64,000 nucleotides of DNA. Source: CBDDKW01 sp965230425 (GTDB lineage: Bacteria; Pseudomonadota; Gammaproteobacteria; UBA1113). The position numbers and the translations under genes are program-made. Shown piece by piece: positions 16,687-25,522 of this stretch; within the stretch, counting starts at the first letter, position 1, and every line of letters starts with the position of its first letter. The stretch is taken from positions 62,001 to 126,000 of the forward strand of contig CBDDKW010000018.1 of NCBI GenBank assembly GCA_965230425.1. Reading direction: 5' to 3'. The notes beneath the pieces are model-generated. The model was not told the DNA's origin. It did no database searches and saw nothing but the letters and a program-made list of their open reading frames with translations.

Positions 16687-17811
16687 ATGTCGAACACCAC
16701 CGCAAAACCTCGCCTGCTCACAGGTGATACCCCCACAGGCAAACTACACTTGGGCCATTGGGTGGGTTCACTGGAAAACCGCGTTGCTATGCAGCAAGAC
16801 TATGATTGCTATTTTATTATCGCTAATGCTCATGCCTTTACTACGCGCATGGATCGCCCCTTAGAAATCCGTGAAAGTGTCTTAGATATTGCCCTAGATT
16901 ATCTTAGTGCCGGCATTGATCCACAAAAGAGTACTATCTTTATTCAATCTGAAATTCCCGCTATTGCGGAACTGACATTCTTCTTTAGCATGCTATTGCC
17001 CTTCCCACGGGTAATGCGTAACCCCACCATTAAGGATGAAATCCGCGATAAGGGGTTAGGCGATAATTATCCTTTTGGATTTTTACTTTATCCTGTGGGA
17101 CAAACAGCGGATATTTTAGCATTCCGACCTGAAGTGGTCCCTGTGGGTGAAGATCAAGTACCGCATTTAGAAATGACTCGTGAAGTGGCGCGGCGTTTTG
17201 ATCAATTATATTGTGGTGTTGATTCACATACCAAAGATGAAGACTATGTCAAAGCAGGTGGCTTATTCCCTGTGGTCAATGCGAAAATTGGCCGTGTGAA
17301 TCGCTTAGTGGGCACCGGTGGACCCGCGGAAAATGGTCAACTATTAAAAATGAGTAAGTCACTAAATAATGCCATATTCCTCAGTGATGATCCTGATACC
17401 GTAAAGAAAAAAGTCATGGGGATGTATACAGATCCTAATCGTTTACGGCCTACGGATAAAGGTACTGTAGAAAATAATCCCCTATGGATTTTTCATGATA
17501 CGTTTAATCCAGATACCGCTTGGATTGAAGAAGCTAAAGACCGTTACCGTAATGGTCAAATCGGCGATGTGGAATGTAAACGCCAATTAATCGATGTCTT
17601 AGTTGAATTAATTGAACCTATGCGCCAACGACGTTTAGAACTGCAAGAAGATATGGGCTATGTACTTGGCATTTTAAAACAAGGAACTGAGCGAGCAAAT
17701 GCCGTGGCTGAAGAAACCTTACACTTAGCTAAACAAGCCATGAAACAAGATTACTTTGGTTTAGATCGCAAAGTAAGTTTTGTTATTGATGCAAATAATA
17801 CTGTAGAGTAA
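16687..17811 (+). CDS. trpS: Tryptophanyl-tRNA synthetase
   Basis: 374 residues from the chosen ATG; the class-I synthetase for tryptophan. The HIGH-type motif is DTPTGKLHLGHWVGS and the KMSKS loop is LLKMSKSLNNAI. Between them sit GEDQVPHLEMTREVARRF and IGRVNRLVGTGGPAENGQ. The open frame can be extended to 16642, but those 15 codons have no ribosome site. The ATG at 16687 has ACAGGA 6 bases upstream and begins SNTTAKPRLLTGDTPTG as the family does. The gene is longer than E. coli TrpS and resembles the form seen in some intracellular bacteria. Divergent from gltX. Confidence 0.96.
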   Translation: MSNTTAKPRLLTGDTPTGKLHLGHWVGSLENRVAMQQDYDCYFIIANAHAFTTRMDRPLEIRESVLDIALDYLSAGIDPQKSTIFIQSEIPAIAELTFFFSMLLPFPRVMRNPTIKDEIRDKGLGDNYPFGFLLYPVGQTADILAFRPEVVPVGEDQVPHLEMTREVARRFDQLYCGVDSHTKDEDYVKAGGLFPVVNAKIGRVNRLVGTGGPAENGQLLKMSKSLNNAIFLSDDPDTVKKKVMGMYTDPNRLRPTDKGTVENNPLWIFHDTFNPDTAWIEEAKDRYRNGQIGDVECKRQLIDVLVELIEPMRQRRLELQEDMGYVLGILKQGTERANAVAEETLHLAKQAMKQDYFGLDRKVSFVIDANNTVE

Positions 17812-17943
17812 CAAGGTAGTGATTCTTGCGTGCCAATTCTTACAAGTAAAACATTAGCCTTTAAAAAACACTTATAAATTCTCTATAGACCTCCATTGCA
17901 CAACTCTTAAGAGGGATCTATCAACTTGTTAATAGGCGATACT

Positions 17944-19032
17944 TTATGACGGTGCCATTCTAGAAGTAGTCACTAGCGTTACATTACTCTCCGCAGGAGG
18001 TATTTCAGTCACTGGCTCATCAGTCTGTTGTATTTCAAGGGCTGATGACCGATCCTGTATGCGTGGTTCAACATGATATAGCTGCCTTGACCAAAACCCA
18101 CAAAAATCAGCCCAATCATTCACGACAGTACCCACATAAGCAGTTACTCTACTTGAGTCAGCTTTGGCTCTTTTAATTTCTTCTGTAAGCAGAGTAATAA
18201 CTGGTTCAAATTGCTCGCTGGGGCTTAGACCTTGTTGCTTTAAACCGTGCTCGGCAACACTCAATGCACCGTAGCCGCCAAATAGTCCTATACCTTTATG
18301 ATACTTTAATAAAGATTGATAAATGTTTCTCAGTTGCCTCAGTGCACGCTGGCATTGACTGAACTTTTCTATGTCATTGTATGAACTTAACTTCTGCGGC
18401 AATTCTTGCGCTATTTGATGAAAATATGAATATACTCTTGCAGTTAGTAAGTCACCCACAAGCTCTGCTACTTGACTCACGAGAAAATCATTATATTTAA
18501 ATAATGATAATTGTCCCTGTTGAGTTTCATAGATAATTTCATTGATGATTAGTTGGTAAGCACCATCAAACTTATCTTGCTCAAACAAGCGTTTGATAGC
18601 TGCGGCTCTTGGATAATTCTGCCTAATATAGCTATCGTTCTCATGAACTGAATGTTTATCTAATGTTTTTTTCAACTCAAATAATGCCGCCCTTGGGGGA
18701 TTCATCTGCATCTTGCATTGTAATGGTGGGGGTGGGATAAATGCGACATGCTGCATAGCTGGTAATTGACTTGCAGAATTTTTTGGAATAATTGCTGCTC
18801 CTCTATCTTCATCACCATTATTTCCGTCTATGCGTTGCTTTGCCTCAATCATACTAGCGCTACACACCATCAACAAACAAAAATAACTTAGTAGGCTTGA
18901 AGGCTGTGACAAAGATGGACTTAATCTTAACAAGGTATCAATATCAGCTCTTTCATTCGTTTTTTCTAGGATTCGGGCATTATGTTTTCTGCGCCTTGCT
19001 TGATCGCGCTTATTATTAGAGTGTCGGCCCAT
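17944..19032 (-). CDS. Orphan protein with a basic N-terminus and one hydrophobic segment
   Basis: 362 residues from ATG at 19032; no family recognised. The N-terminus is strongly basic (GRHSNNKRDQARRRKHNAR). A hydrophobic stretch follows (LLSYFCLLMVCSASM, about 49-63), then a long helical body and a short Thr/Ser-rich C-terminus (TNVTLVTTSRMAPS-like). A longer open frame reaches 19161, but the ATG used here has GAGGAAAATATT before it and the added residues look non-coding. Size, isolation and composition resemble type IV effector candidates. That is inference only; there is no enzymatic motif. Confidence 0.7.
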   Translation of the reverse strand: MGRHSNNKRDQARRRKHNARILEKTNERADIDTLLRLSPSLSQPSSLLSYFCLLMVCSASMIEAKQRIDGNNGDEDRGAAIIPKNSASQLPAMQHVAFIPPPPLQCKMQMNPPRAALFELKKTLDKHSVHENDSYIRQNYPRAAAIKRLFEQDKFDGAYQLIINEIIYETQQGQLSLFKYNDFLVSQVAELVGDLLTARVYSYFHQIAQELPQKLSSYNDIEKFSQCQRALRQLRNIYQSLLKYHKGIGLFGGYGALSVAEHGLKQQGLSPSEQFEPVITLLTEEIKRAKADSSRVTAYVGTVVNDWADFCGFWSRQLYHVEPRIQDRSSALEIQQTDEPVTEIPPAESNVTLVTTSRMAPS

Positions 19033-19378
19033 AATATTTTCCTCACAGTTTTTGTAAAATAATTGTATATAAATTAATCTTGCTGTCAACGTACAGGCAC
19101 AATTTATCCCTACCCATAGGTTTGTTAATTTTTGATTGCCTTTAAGTATGCATCTGCTCAAGTCCTTTTAATATGATAAATAAGAGTCTTGTTTCTGTAT
19201 TTTCAATTACAACAACTCCTCTACGATCATGGAAAATTTCCTTCTTTATATTTACTTCTATATTGTTTACACATGCTTGCGATTTAGTTAATAATCTTTT
19301 ATAGTCTGCACACTTTCTCTGCCAGTTTATAGACAGGCAGTTTTCCCTAATAATAACAATACTGAGTGAGCGAAAATC
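19033..19378. other. Gene-free divergent promoter region
   Basis: 346 bp between two divergent orphan genes. It is AT-rich, with no repeat, hairpin or RNA gene that I can support. It presumably holds both promoters. Confidence 0.5.
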
Positions 19379-21325
19379 ATGACAAAATCAGCTACAAATA
19401 TATCTTTGCAATCGATACCCACACCACAGCTCACTGATTCTGAACATAAAACTGCCTCATATTTTAAGCGCTTAGTTAACCAGTATGCAATCAATAGAGC
19501 CCCTAGCGACTACACTGACCTATTAGCATTTATCCAACGACTGTTGTTTGACCAACATAGTTTACGTTTTTTATTGGTCCGCGATGGCGCCTATAATTCA
19601 TCGCTCTTAGGCTATATTATTCATGCATTTTTTATAAAATTGAAACTCAAATCATCATCAACAACTTTACTTACACGTCAAGATTTAAGCGCACCAATTT
19701 TTTCAATTTTATTTGATTTATTGCATATAGCAGTGAACAAACAACATATTACCATTGATGAATTATTTTTATTTTTTCATCAAACAAAATCAAGAGAGTT
19801 TTCATCATTCGTTGATATGTTAAAAAACGCAGACAATCATAGCATTGCCCATATGCTGACTGTTTTTAATCGCTGTAAAGACGAACATAGACAAACACTT
19901 TGCCTGCAAGAAACCCAGAATAACATGACATTATTTACCGTGCTGACTAAAACACGCAATCGTCAAAAATTTCTTATGCTAGCCAGCATTCATAAAAACG
20001 TATTGGAACCCGGTCGGAATTGGAATTTGCAGCAATGGCTTGCTGATGACCCTCATTCTGCACTCGCACTAAATCATCCTCATAACTTAACAACGGGATC
20101 CAACCGAGCAATATCACCTGAACTCGCACAAACGCTTGAACGAATAAGGCAAGGAGATTTTAGTGAGTTAAATGATTTTCATCTCGGCATAGTCCTAGGT
20201 AATCAGCACTTTAAATCATTACCTTTTGATAGAATATTAGCGAAAATAAATAGTGGCTTATTGGTTAACCCTACAGACCTACCAGTACAATATATTCCAG
20301 GCCATCATTCTTACACTACAAGTGGATATCCACCTAAAACTCTCGACCCAATTGGCATCCCAATTCAATATCGCCGCAATGGGGTTACTGGTCTAATTGA
20401 TATACCACCATTGACTCCACCTTCATCTTTCACTGACGATACGCTACATGTCAACGGCTCTAGAACACAGTTGCCTGTATCGACATTAAATCCATCAGCA
20501 ACACCATTCTGGGGAACAACGCAAGCAATACCAGGCTATCTTCTTGCAGCTCAACATGATGTGGCTTTTATCACAACCGCTGTTAGCCACTTAAACAATT
20601 TTGCACTACAACATATTCTTCAAAGCAACATACCTGTTGCAGATCAAAATAACCAACAAGAACTATATACGAAATCCGCACATAGACAAGCTGCGCTTAT
20701 GTTTTACCGCTGTAGCCTGACTATCCTACAAGTGCGTTCAAACTATTATGTAGCCAATGGAATTATTGAGCCCTCAGTCATACCCCCTATACAAAAGTTA
20801 ATTTCAGCTACGCGCGCTGCCCTAGAAGAAAGTAAAACCCATGTACAAGCGGAAGTCATCATGCTAGATAGAATACTGATAGCACCTCACGCCTTAGATG
20901 CATTGACACAAGACAATATAAACCTGCATGTATATGATTTATTAGTTGCACATGGCTGTTACTATGAAACAGCTGCCTATTGCTATATAAATAATTACAC
21001 ACCTGACAATGCCACACCACAACTTGCCATTAATCACTTTGCTGCCGCTATTGAAGTCATCAATACAGAATTATCAAATTTTACTGATGCAGATCTCATT
21101 GCATCATATAAAGATTTGCAAGAATCGCTACAAAGAAAAATAATGATTCTTATTCAGTTGTTTTCACCACACTGTGACATGCCTGATTTTGAAGTACTCA
21201 CACCAGCAGCCTTTGAGCAAGTTCAATCAGAAAGCAGCATTGGTAGTACAGCTTCTGAATCAGGTGCATCTACTAATATCTTTCAAGAAAAACAGGAAGC
21301 AAGGCACATATCCAGCCCTCGCTAA
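19379..21325 (+). CDS. Large orphan protein, effector-like
   Basis: 648 residues, no recognised family. The N-terminal 220 residues are helical (HKTASYFKRLVNQYAINRAP, LDLLHIAVNKQHITIDELFLFF). The middle (about 300-390) is Pro/Thr-rich and loop-like (PPLTPPSSFTDDTLHVNG). Residues 400-620 are again helical. The tail is Ser/Glu-rich (QSESSIGSTASESGAST, then QEKQEARHISSPR), of the composition found at the ends of many type IV effectors. No signal peptide or membrane segment. The ribosome site is weak (GAGCGAAAATC). It is monocistronic and followed by a 56-bp-period hairpin array. Function unknown. Confidence 0.75.
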   Translation: MTKSATNISLQSIPTPQLTDSEHKTASYFKRLVNQYAINRAPSDYTDLLAFIQRLLFDQHSLRFLLVRDGAYNSSLLGYIIHAFFIKLKLKSSSTTLLTRQDLSAPIFSILFDLLHIAVNKQHITIDELFLFFHQTKSREFSSFVDMLKNADNHSIAHMLTVFNRCKDEHRQTLCLQETQNNMTLFTVLTKTRNRQKFLMLASIHKNVLEPGRNWNLQQWLADDPHSALALNHPHNLTTGSNRAISPELAQTLERIRQGDFSELNDFHLGIVLGNQHFKSLPFDRILAKINSGLLVNPTDLPVQYIPGHHSYTTSGYPPKTLDPIGIPIQYRRNGVTGLIDIPPLTPPSSFTDDTLHVNGSRTQLPVSTLNPSATPFWGTTQAIPGYLLAAQHDVAFITTAVSHLNNFALQHILQSNIPVADQNNQQELYTKSAHRQAALMFYRCSLTILQVRSNYYVANGIIEPSVIPPIQKLISATRAALEESKTHVQAEVIMLDRILIAPHALDALTQDNINLHVYDLLVAHGCYYETAAYCYINNYTPDNATPQLAINHFAAAIEVINTELSNFTDADLIASYKDLQESLQRKIMILIQLFSPHCDMPDFEVLTPAAFEQVQSESSIGSTASESGASTNIFQEKQEARHISSPR

Positions 21326-21340
21326 GCCTGGATTATAACC

Positions 21341-21461
21341 GTCCCTTATGTTGGAAAATTAGCTTTTAAGGGACGCTTATAAATCAGCTATAAGCGTCTC
21401 TTATTGTCAACATGATCGGCCTTAAGGGACACTTATATATTTATTATAAGTGTCCCTTATT
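21341..21461. repeat. Tandem hairpin array with 56-bp period
   Basis: GTCYCTTAT occurs at 21341, 21397 and 21453. TAAGGGACRCTTATA occurs at 21367 and 21423, and its inverse TATAAGYGTCYCTTA at 21389 and 21445, all at exactly 56-bp spacing. The result is two 15-bp-stem hairpins in tandem plus part of a third. The array lies between the convergent ends of the orphan gene and mazF-like gene, so it may act as a two-way terminator, though no T-run follows. It may instead be an amplified palindromic element. Confidence 0.8.
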
Positions 21462-21474
21462 CACTGCTTTAGCA

Positions 21475-21825
21475 TTATAGTACATTTCCTAGTAAGTCAA
21501 GATGTAAGATTATCGCATCTTCGACTTGATTCAATATCTCTCTACCAAGAGTACCTTGGCATTTACCTGATAGCCTTAATTTAGAAATTGTACGAATCTG
21601 GTGGCACTGCGCTTTGGACTTTTTAGATAACCCTGTATCTCGCATCTGTAGCAGCACTTCAAAAGGATATACTTTTTTTACATTCGACGTGAGTGGAATT
21701 ACAGTCAAGGTCGTAGCATAACGATTATTTGCATTATTACTAACAATTAAAACAGGCCTTGTCTTTTGGATCTCCCCTCCAATCGTAGGGTTCAAATTTG
21801 CATAGTAAATATCACCACGTTTCAT
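21475..21825 (-). CDS. MazF/PemK-type mRNA endonuclease toxin
   Basis: 116 residues of the MazF/PemK fold. MKRGDIYYANLNPTIGGEIQ at the N-terminus is followed by the conserved KTRPVLIVSNNANN with its catalytic Arg, VIPLTSNVKKVYPFEV, and the SKAQCHQIRTISKLRL strand with the D/S-Q-I-R-T motif. Such toxins cut RNA at short sites and are held in check by the antitoxin encoded just before. It overlaps that gene by 14 bp, which fits translational coupling. Nothing suggests it is broken. Confidence 0.93.
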   Translation of the reverse strand: MKRGDIYYANLNPTIGGEIQKTRPVLIVSNNANNRYATTLTVIPLTSNVKKVYPFEVLLQMRDTGLSKKSKAQCHQIRTISKLRLSGKCQGTLGREILNQVEDAIILHLDLLGNVL

Positions 21826-22039
21826 GCGTATCTAATCCATCATCAACAGTACCATCAAAAGTATCATCAAGCTCTGCATTTGCCGCATGATAATCAGCGC
21901 CTAATTGCGCTTGCTGTAACATATATAACGCTTTAGTAACCACTTCTGACCTACTTTTAATACTATGTTCTTTCTGATAGCAGCTCACAAAATCATAGAG
22001 TGATTTCGGCAAAGAAATCGACATTTTTTGCGATTGCAT
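21812..22039 (-). CDS. Ribbon-helix-helix antitoxin of the MazF-type toxin
   Basis: 75 residues. The N-terminus KMSISLPKSLYDFVSCYQKEH...SRSEVVTKALYML is a ribbon-helix-helix DNA-binding fold. The acidic C-terminus (NAELDDTFDGTVDDGLDTHETW) is the usual disordered toxin-wrapping tail. It precedes and overlaps the toxin gene. Start ATG has GGGAG 8 bases upstream. Antitoxins of this kind repress their own operon; the 135 bp upstream (22040-22174) are AT-rich with no clear long palindrome. Confidence 0.9.
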   Translation of the reverse strand: MQSQKMSISLPKSLYDFVSCYQKEHSIKSRSEVVTKALYMLQQAQLGADYHAANAELDDTFDGTVDDGLDTHETW

Positions 22040-22174
22040 TGTTTGTCTCCCACAATATCAACAGCCAATAAGATAATCCCACCAATCATCCTACCAACCA
22101 GTCTTACTTTTCATATTAATTATAGTAATATAAATAATAATATCATACTTTTTATATTTATCAAGGAATTTTTA

Positions 22175-22691
22175 TTATTTTGCTTTTGGCACGATGCCAC
22201 AAGCAATGCGGGCGCCGCCGCCACCTAGTTTTTTCGGGGTATCGGAGTAATTATCTCCTCCAGCATGGATCATGAGAGTGCGCCCTTGAATATCAGCTAG
22301 GGTTAAACGCCGATCAATAATCCCTTCAATAGCACGACCTTGGCTATCTACTTGCATTACGGGTAAATCACCCTTGTGCCCGGCATCATTGTACGGTCCT
22401 AAATGCTTGTTAGTTTTCTCTGGATCGTAGTGGCCACCGGCCGCTTTACCGGAATTCAAACATGAGCCTTTTTGATGCACATGAAAGCCATGCTCCCCTG
22501 GGCTTAAGTCAGATAAGTTGGGAACAAATAGTAAACCATTTTGTAATTCTTTAACCGGTAATTGTGCCGATGGGTGCACCTACACCTTTGGGGCTGGTTT
22601 TATATATTTTTACAACCACTCGCTCTGCATTAGCAATGGTGATCATGCCAAGACACATGACACCTAAAAGTAAACTGAAATATTTTTTCAT
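22175..22691 (-). pseudogene. sodC: Cu/Zn superoxide dismutase, frameshifted
   Basis: From ATG at 22691 the frame reads a signal peptide (MKKYFSLLLGVMCLGMITIA...NA) and RVVVKIYKTSPKGVGAPIGTIT, then stops at TAA because of one extra base near 22555-22556 (ACCGG where ACCG is needed). In the next frame the protein resumes with VKELQNGLLFVP and keeps every metal ligand: HGFHVH, GGHYDP, NKHLGPYNDAGHKGDLP and HAGGDN. Repaired, it would be 171 residues, the normal periplasmic SodC length. So it is either a recent pseudogene or a sequencing error; the rest of the gene is undamaged. An in-frame ATG downstream would give a protein without export signal. Confidence 0.88.
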
Positions 22692-22780
22692 TGTTGTGTT
22701 CCTTATAGTTCTACAACTCAGCCGTAAGCAACTGAGATTGTTTCCTGGTTATATTTTTGTTGCACGGGAAAACGTTTTGA

Positions 22781-22800
22781 CTCCCCCACAAGCGGGGGAG
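22781..22800. terminator. GC-rich hairpin between aldehyde dehydrogenase gene and sodC
   Basis: CTCCCCC (22781-22787) pairs with GGGGGAG (22794-22800). It lies 30 bp after the stop of the minus-strand dehydrogenase, and its GACTCCCCC...GGGGGAG form recurs at 56913-56933. There is only a poor T-run on the minus strand, so it is either a terminator or a copy of an interspersed palindrome. Confidence 0.5.
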
Positions 22801-22829
22801 GTTTCTATTTTTTCTTACATAGTCATTTA

Positions 22830-24344
22830 TTATAGCTCAAATTTAATACCCTGGGCTAAAGGCAATTCACGACTCCAATTGATGGTGTTTGTTTGTCGGC
22901 GCATATACGCCTTCCAAGCATCAGAACCAGACTCACGTCCACCACCCGTTTCCTTTTCACCACCAAAGGCGCCACCGATTTCAGCGCCTGACGTACCAAT
23001 ATTGACATTGGCAATACCACAATCGCTGCCTACGGCAGATAAAAACTGCTCTGCATGACGTACATCATTAGAGAATATGGCAGAAGATAAGCCTTGTTTC
23101 ACATCATTATGTAAAGCAATTGCCTCATCTAAATCCTTATAACTGATTACATAGAGAATCGGTGCAAAGGTTTCCCGTTGCACAATGTCCCAGTGATTTT
23201 CTGCTCGAATAATTGTTGGTTTTACAAAATGACCGGTTTGTTCTAAGGCTGTACCACCACATAACACTTGCCCACCGGCTGCCTGTGCTGTTTCAATAGC
23301 TTGCGTGAATTGTTCTACTGCGGCTGCATCGATTAACGGTCCCATTAAATTATTAGTATCTAGTGGATCGCCAATTTTCACTTGCTCATAAGCGAAAACT
23401 AAACGTGGTAATAGTGATTCAAGCATAGCTTCATGCACGAACAAACGTCGCGTTGTAGTACAGCGTTGTCCTGCCGTACCCACCGCACCAAAGACAATAG
23501 CAGGAACCGCTAGTTCTAAATCAGCACTTTGATCGACAATAATCGCGTTATTGCCACCAAGCTCTAATAAATATTTACCCATACGCTGAGCCACTCGCCC
23601 TGCCACTTGTCTGCCCACCGCTGTGGAACCAGTAAATGACATCAATGCAACTCGGGGATCATCCACAAATTGCTCAGTAGTACTACTATCGCCAATAAAA
23701 TAAGAAAAGATCCCTGGCATACCCGCCTGCTCCATGACCCGATTACAGATCTGTTGCACGGCAACAGCACATAGTGGGGTTTTATGAGAAGGTTTCCAAA
23801 CCACAGTATTACCACAGATAGCCGCAATAAAAGCATTCCAAGACCATACGGCAACAGGGAAATTAAAAGCTGAAATTACTCCCACAACACCCAAGGGATG
23901 CCATTGTTCATACATGCGATGTTGCGGCCGTTCAGAGTGCATAGTATTGCCATATAACATACGTGATTGCCCCACGGCAAAATCAGCAATATCAATCATC
24001 TCTTGTACTTCACCATCACCTTCAGCTTTTGACTTACCCATTTCCAGAGCGACCAAACTACCTAAGGCATCTTTGTGCTCGCGTAAGGCATTACCCATTT
24101 GGCGGATCAATTCACCTCGCTGTGGCGCTGGCACAGTACGCCATTGCTTCGCCGCAGCTTCTGCCTGCTGCATTACCTGTTCATAATCAGCAACAGTAGC
24201 TGTATTTACCTTTGCAATCAATGACTCCGTGCTGGGATTGATAGACTCAATGATTTGCATTTGATTACCCTCAAGCCATTGGCCATCGCCGGAACAGGCA
24301 CCGGGGTTGAGGTCTTTGATTGCGAGTTGCTTTAATAAGTCCAT
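22830..24344 (-). CDS. ALDH7-type aldehyde dehydrogenase (aminoadipate semialdehyde)
   Basis: 504 residues, an NAD(P)-dependent aldehyde dehydrogenase. Seen: GVVGVISAFNFPVAVWSWN, the SFTGSTAVGRQVA Rossmann turn, the general-base Glu in LLELGGNNAIIV, and the nucleophile cysteine in AGQRCTTTRRLF. The GIANVNIGTSGAEIGGAFGGEKETGGGRESGSDAWK ending places it in the ALDH7 group (antiquitin, AmaB/Pcd). That group oxidises alpha-aminoadipic semialdehyde/piperideine-6-carboxylate from lysine breakdown. It follows the saccharopine-dehydrogenase-like gene by 12 bp, which supports that role. Ribosome site AAGGAG. Confidence 0.92.
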   Translation of the reverse strand: MDLLKQLAIKDLNPGACSGDGQWLEGNQMQIIESINPSTESLIAKVNTATVADYEQVMQQAEAAAKQWRTVPAPQRGELIRQMGNALREHKDALGSLVALEMGKSKAEGDGEVQEMIDIADFAVGQSRMLYGNTMHSERPQHRMYEQWHPLGVVGVISAFNFPVAVWSWNAFIAAICGNTVVWKPSHKTPLCAVAVQQICNRVMEQAGMPGIFSYFIGDSSTTEQFVDDPRVALMSFTGSTAVGRQVAGRVAQRMGKYLLELGGNNAIIVDQSADLELAVPAIVFGAVGTAGQRCTTTRRLFVHEAMLESLLPRLVFAYEQVKIGDPLDTNNLMGPLIDAAAVEQFTQAIETAQAAGGQVLCGGTALEQTGHFVKPTIIRAENHWDIVQRETFAPILYVISYKDLDEAIALHNDVKQGLSSAIFSNDVRHAEQFLSAVGSDCGIANVNIGTSGAEIGGAFGGEKETGGGRESGSDAWKAYMRRQTNTINWSRELPLAQGIKFEL

Positions 24345-24356
24345 TGTTGCTCCTTA

Positions 24357-25445
24357 TTACACTTCATAATACTTGCCAAAAGGATTGGCTAAAAATTGTT
24401 TTAAACTAATTTTTTCCTGATAAACAAACCCTTGGTAATTTTTTGGATCCGCTAAAACCGTATCAACCACGGTGCACATGCCTGCGGCGGTAGTTACTTG
24501 GATGGCTGACCAATGATGTCCAGCGATAATTTGCGGGTAAACTTTCTTTTGATAATTCTCTTCAAGATACACACCTTGCTGTTTACCAGTAACGGACACA
24601 TAGATTACCACGACATCTTGATAGGTTTTGGGTATGGCACGTTCAAGAATATTTTTCAATGTATCGCGATCTGAATTTAGCTGTAAATCATTCATCAATA
24701 AGCGCATCTTTTCACAATGACCAGGATAGCGGATGGTTTTGTAATTCATGGTATTCACTTTACCTGCATATAATTCCACTAAGCTACCTAAGCCGCCGCT
24801 GGTATTAAAAGCTTCATAAGATAAGCCATCTAATTGAATGGCTTCCAAGCCTTCTAACGGTTGAGTATCAATTGCTTGTCCCTGCTCTATGGCGTGACAG
24901 AGATTACCATACTCATTGATTAAACCTTCGGTGGACCAAGTCAAAGAGTATTGTAAAGCATTATTGGCATTGATGGGTAACGCACCGACGCGCATTTTCA
25001 CCGCATCGACTTCATCAAATTTCTGCATAAGACTATGTGCTGCAATAGAAATAAATCCTGGCGCTAACCCACACTGCGGTACAAAGGCAGTCTTGGCTCC
25101 AGCAGCCATTTCTTTAATTGCTTTAGTCACCGCCGTATCTTCGGTGAGATCGAAATAATGTAATTGATGTTGCTTAGCTAACTCGGCCACTGTGATATTA
25201 CAATAATAAGGCAAACTAGAAATCACTGCTGTGACATTATTGGCTTGCATGCAGCTTGCTAAGGCAGCACTATCGCTCACATCAATGACCTGTTTTTTTA
25301 ATTGGGGGAATTTATCCAAACGTGCACAATCATGACCAGACAAATCACGGTCAACTAAACACACCTCATACGCACCAGACTCCATGAGTAAACCAGTGAT
25401 TAAACTGCCTATTTTACCTGCGCCTATGACCATTATTTTGTGCAT
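24357..25445 (-). CDS. Saccharopine dehydrogenase-family oxidoreductase
   Basis: 362 residues. The N-terminal Rossmann motif is MVIGAGKIGSLITGLLMESG. VISSLPYYCNITVAELA and FVPQCGLAPGFISIAAHSLM are the conserved segments of the saccharopine dehydrogenase/LYS9-like family. Its product would be aminoadipic semialdehyde, the substrate of the ALDH7-type enzyme encoded 12 bp downstream. Together they could convert saccharopine to aminoadipate and glutamate. A saccharopine-forming lysine-ketoglutarate reductase is not in the window. Start ATG follows GAGGAAC. Action as a lysine dehydrogenase is an alternative. Confidence 0.88.
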   Translation of the reverse strand: MHKIMVIGAGKIGSLITGLLMESGAYEVCLVDRDLSGHDCARLDKFPQLKKQVIDVSDSAALASCMQANNVTAVISSLPYYCNITVAELAKQHQLHYFDLTEDTAVTKAIKEMAAGAKTAFVPQCGLAPGFISIAAHSLMQKFDEVDAVKMRVGALPINANNALQYSLTWSTEGLINEYGNLCHAIEQGQAIDTQPLEGLEAIQLDGLSYEAFNTSGGLGSLVELYAGKVNTMNYKTIRYPGHCEKMRLLMNDLQLNSDRDTLKNILERAIPKTYQDVVVIYVSVTGKQQGVYLEENYQKKVYPQIIAGHHWSAIQVTTAAGMCTVVDTVLADPKNYQGFVYQEKISLKQFLANPFGKYYEV

Positions 25446-25522
25446 TTTTTGTTCCTCACTTTGATTCTTTTTACTTTATTCCCTGTCAGATTGCTCATTT
25501 TATTTTGAGCTAACAGCACCTC

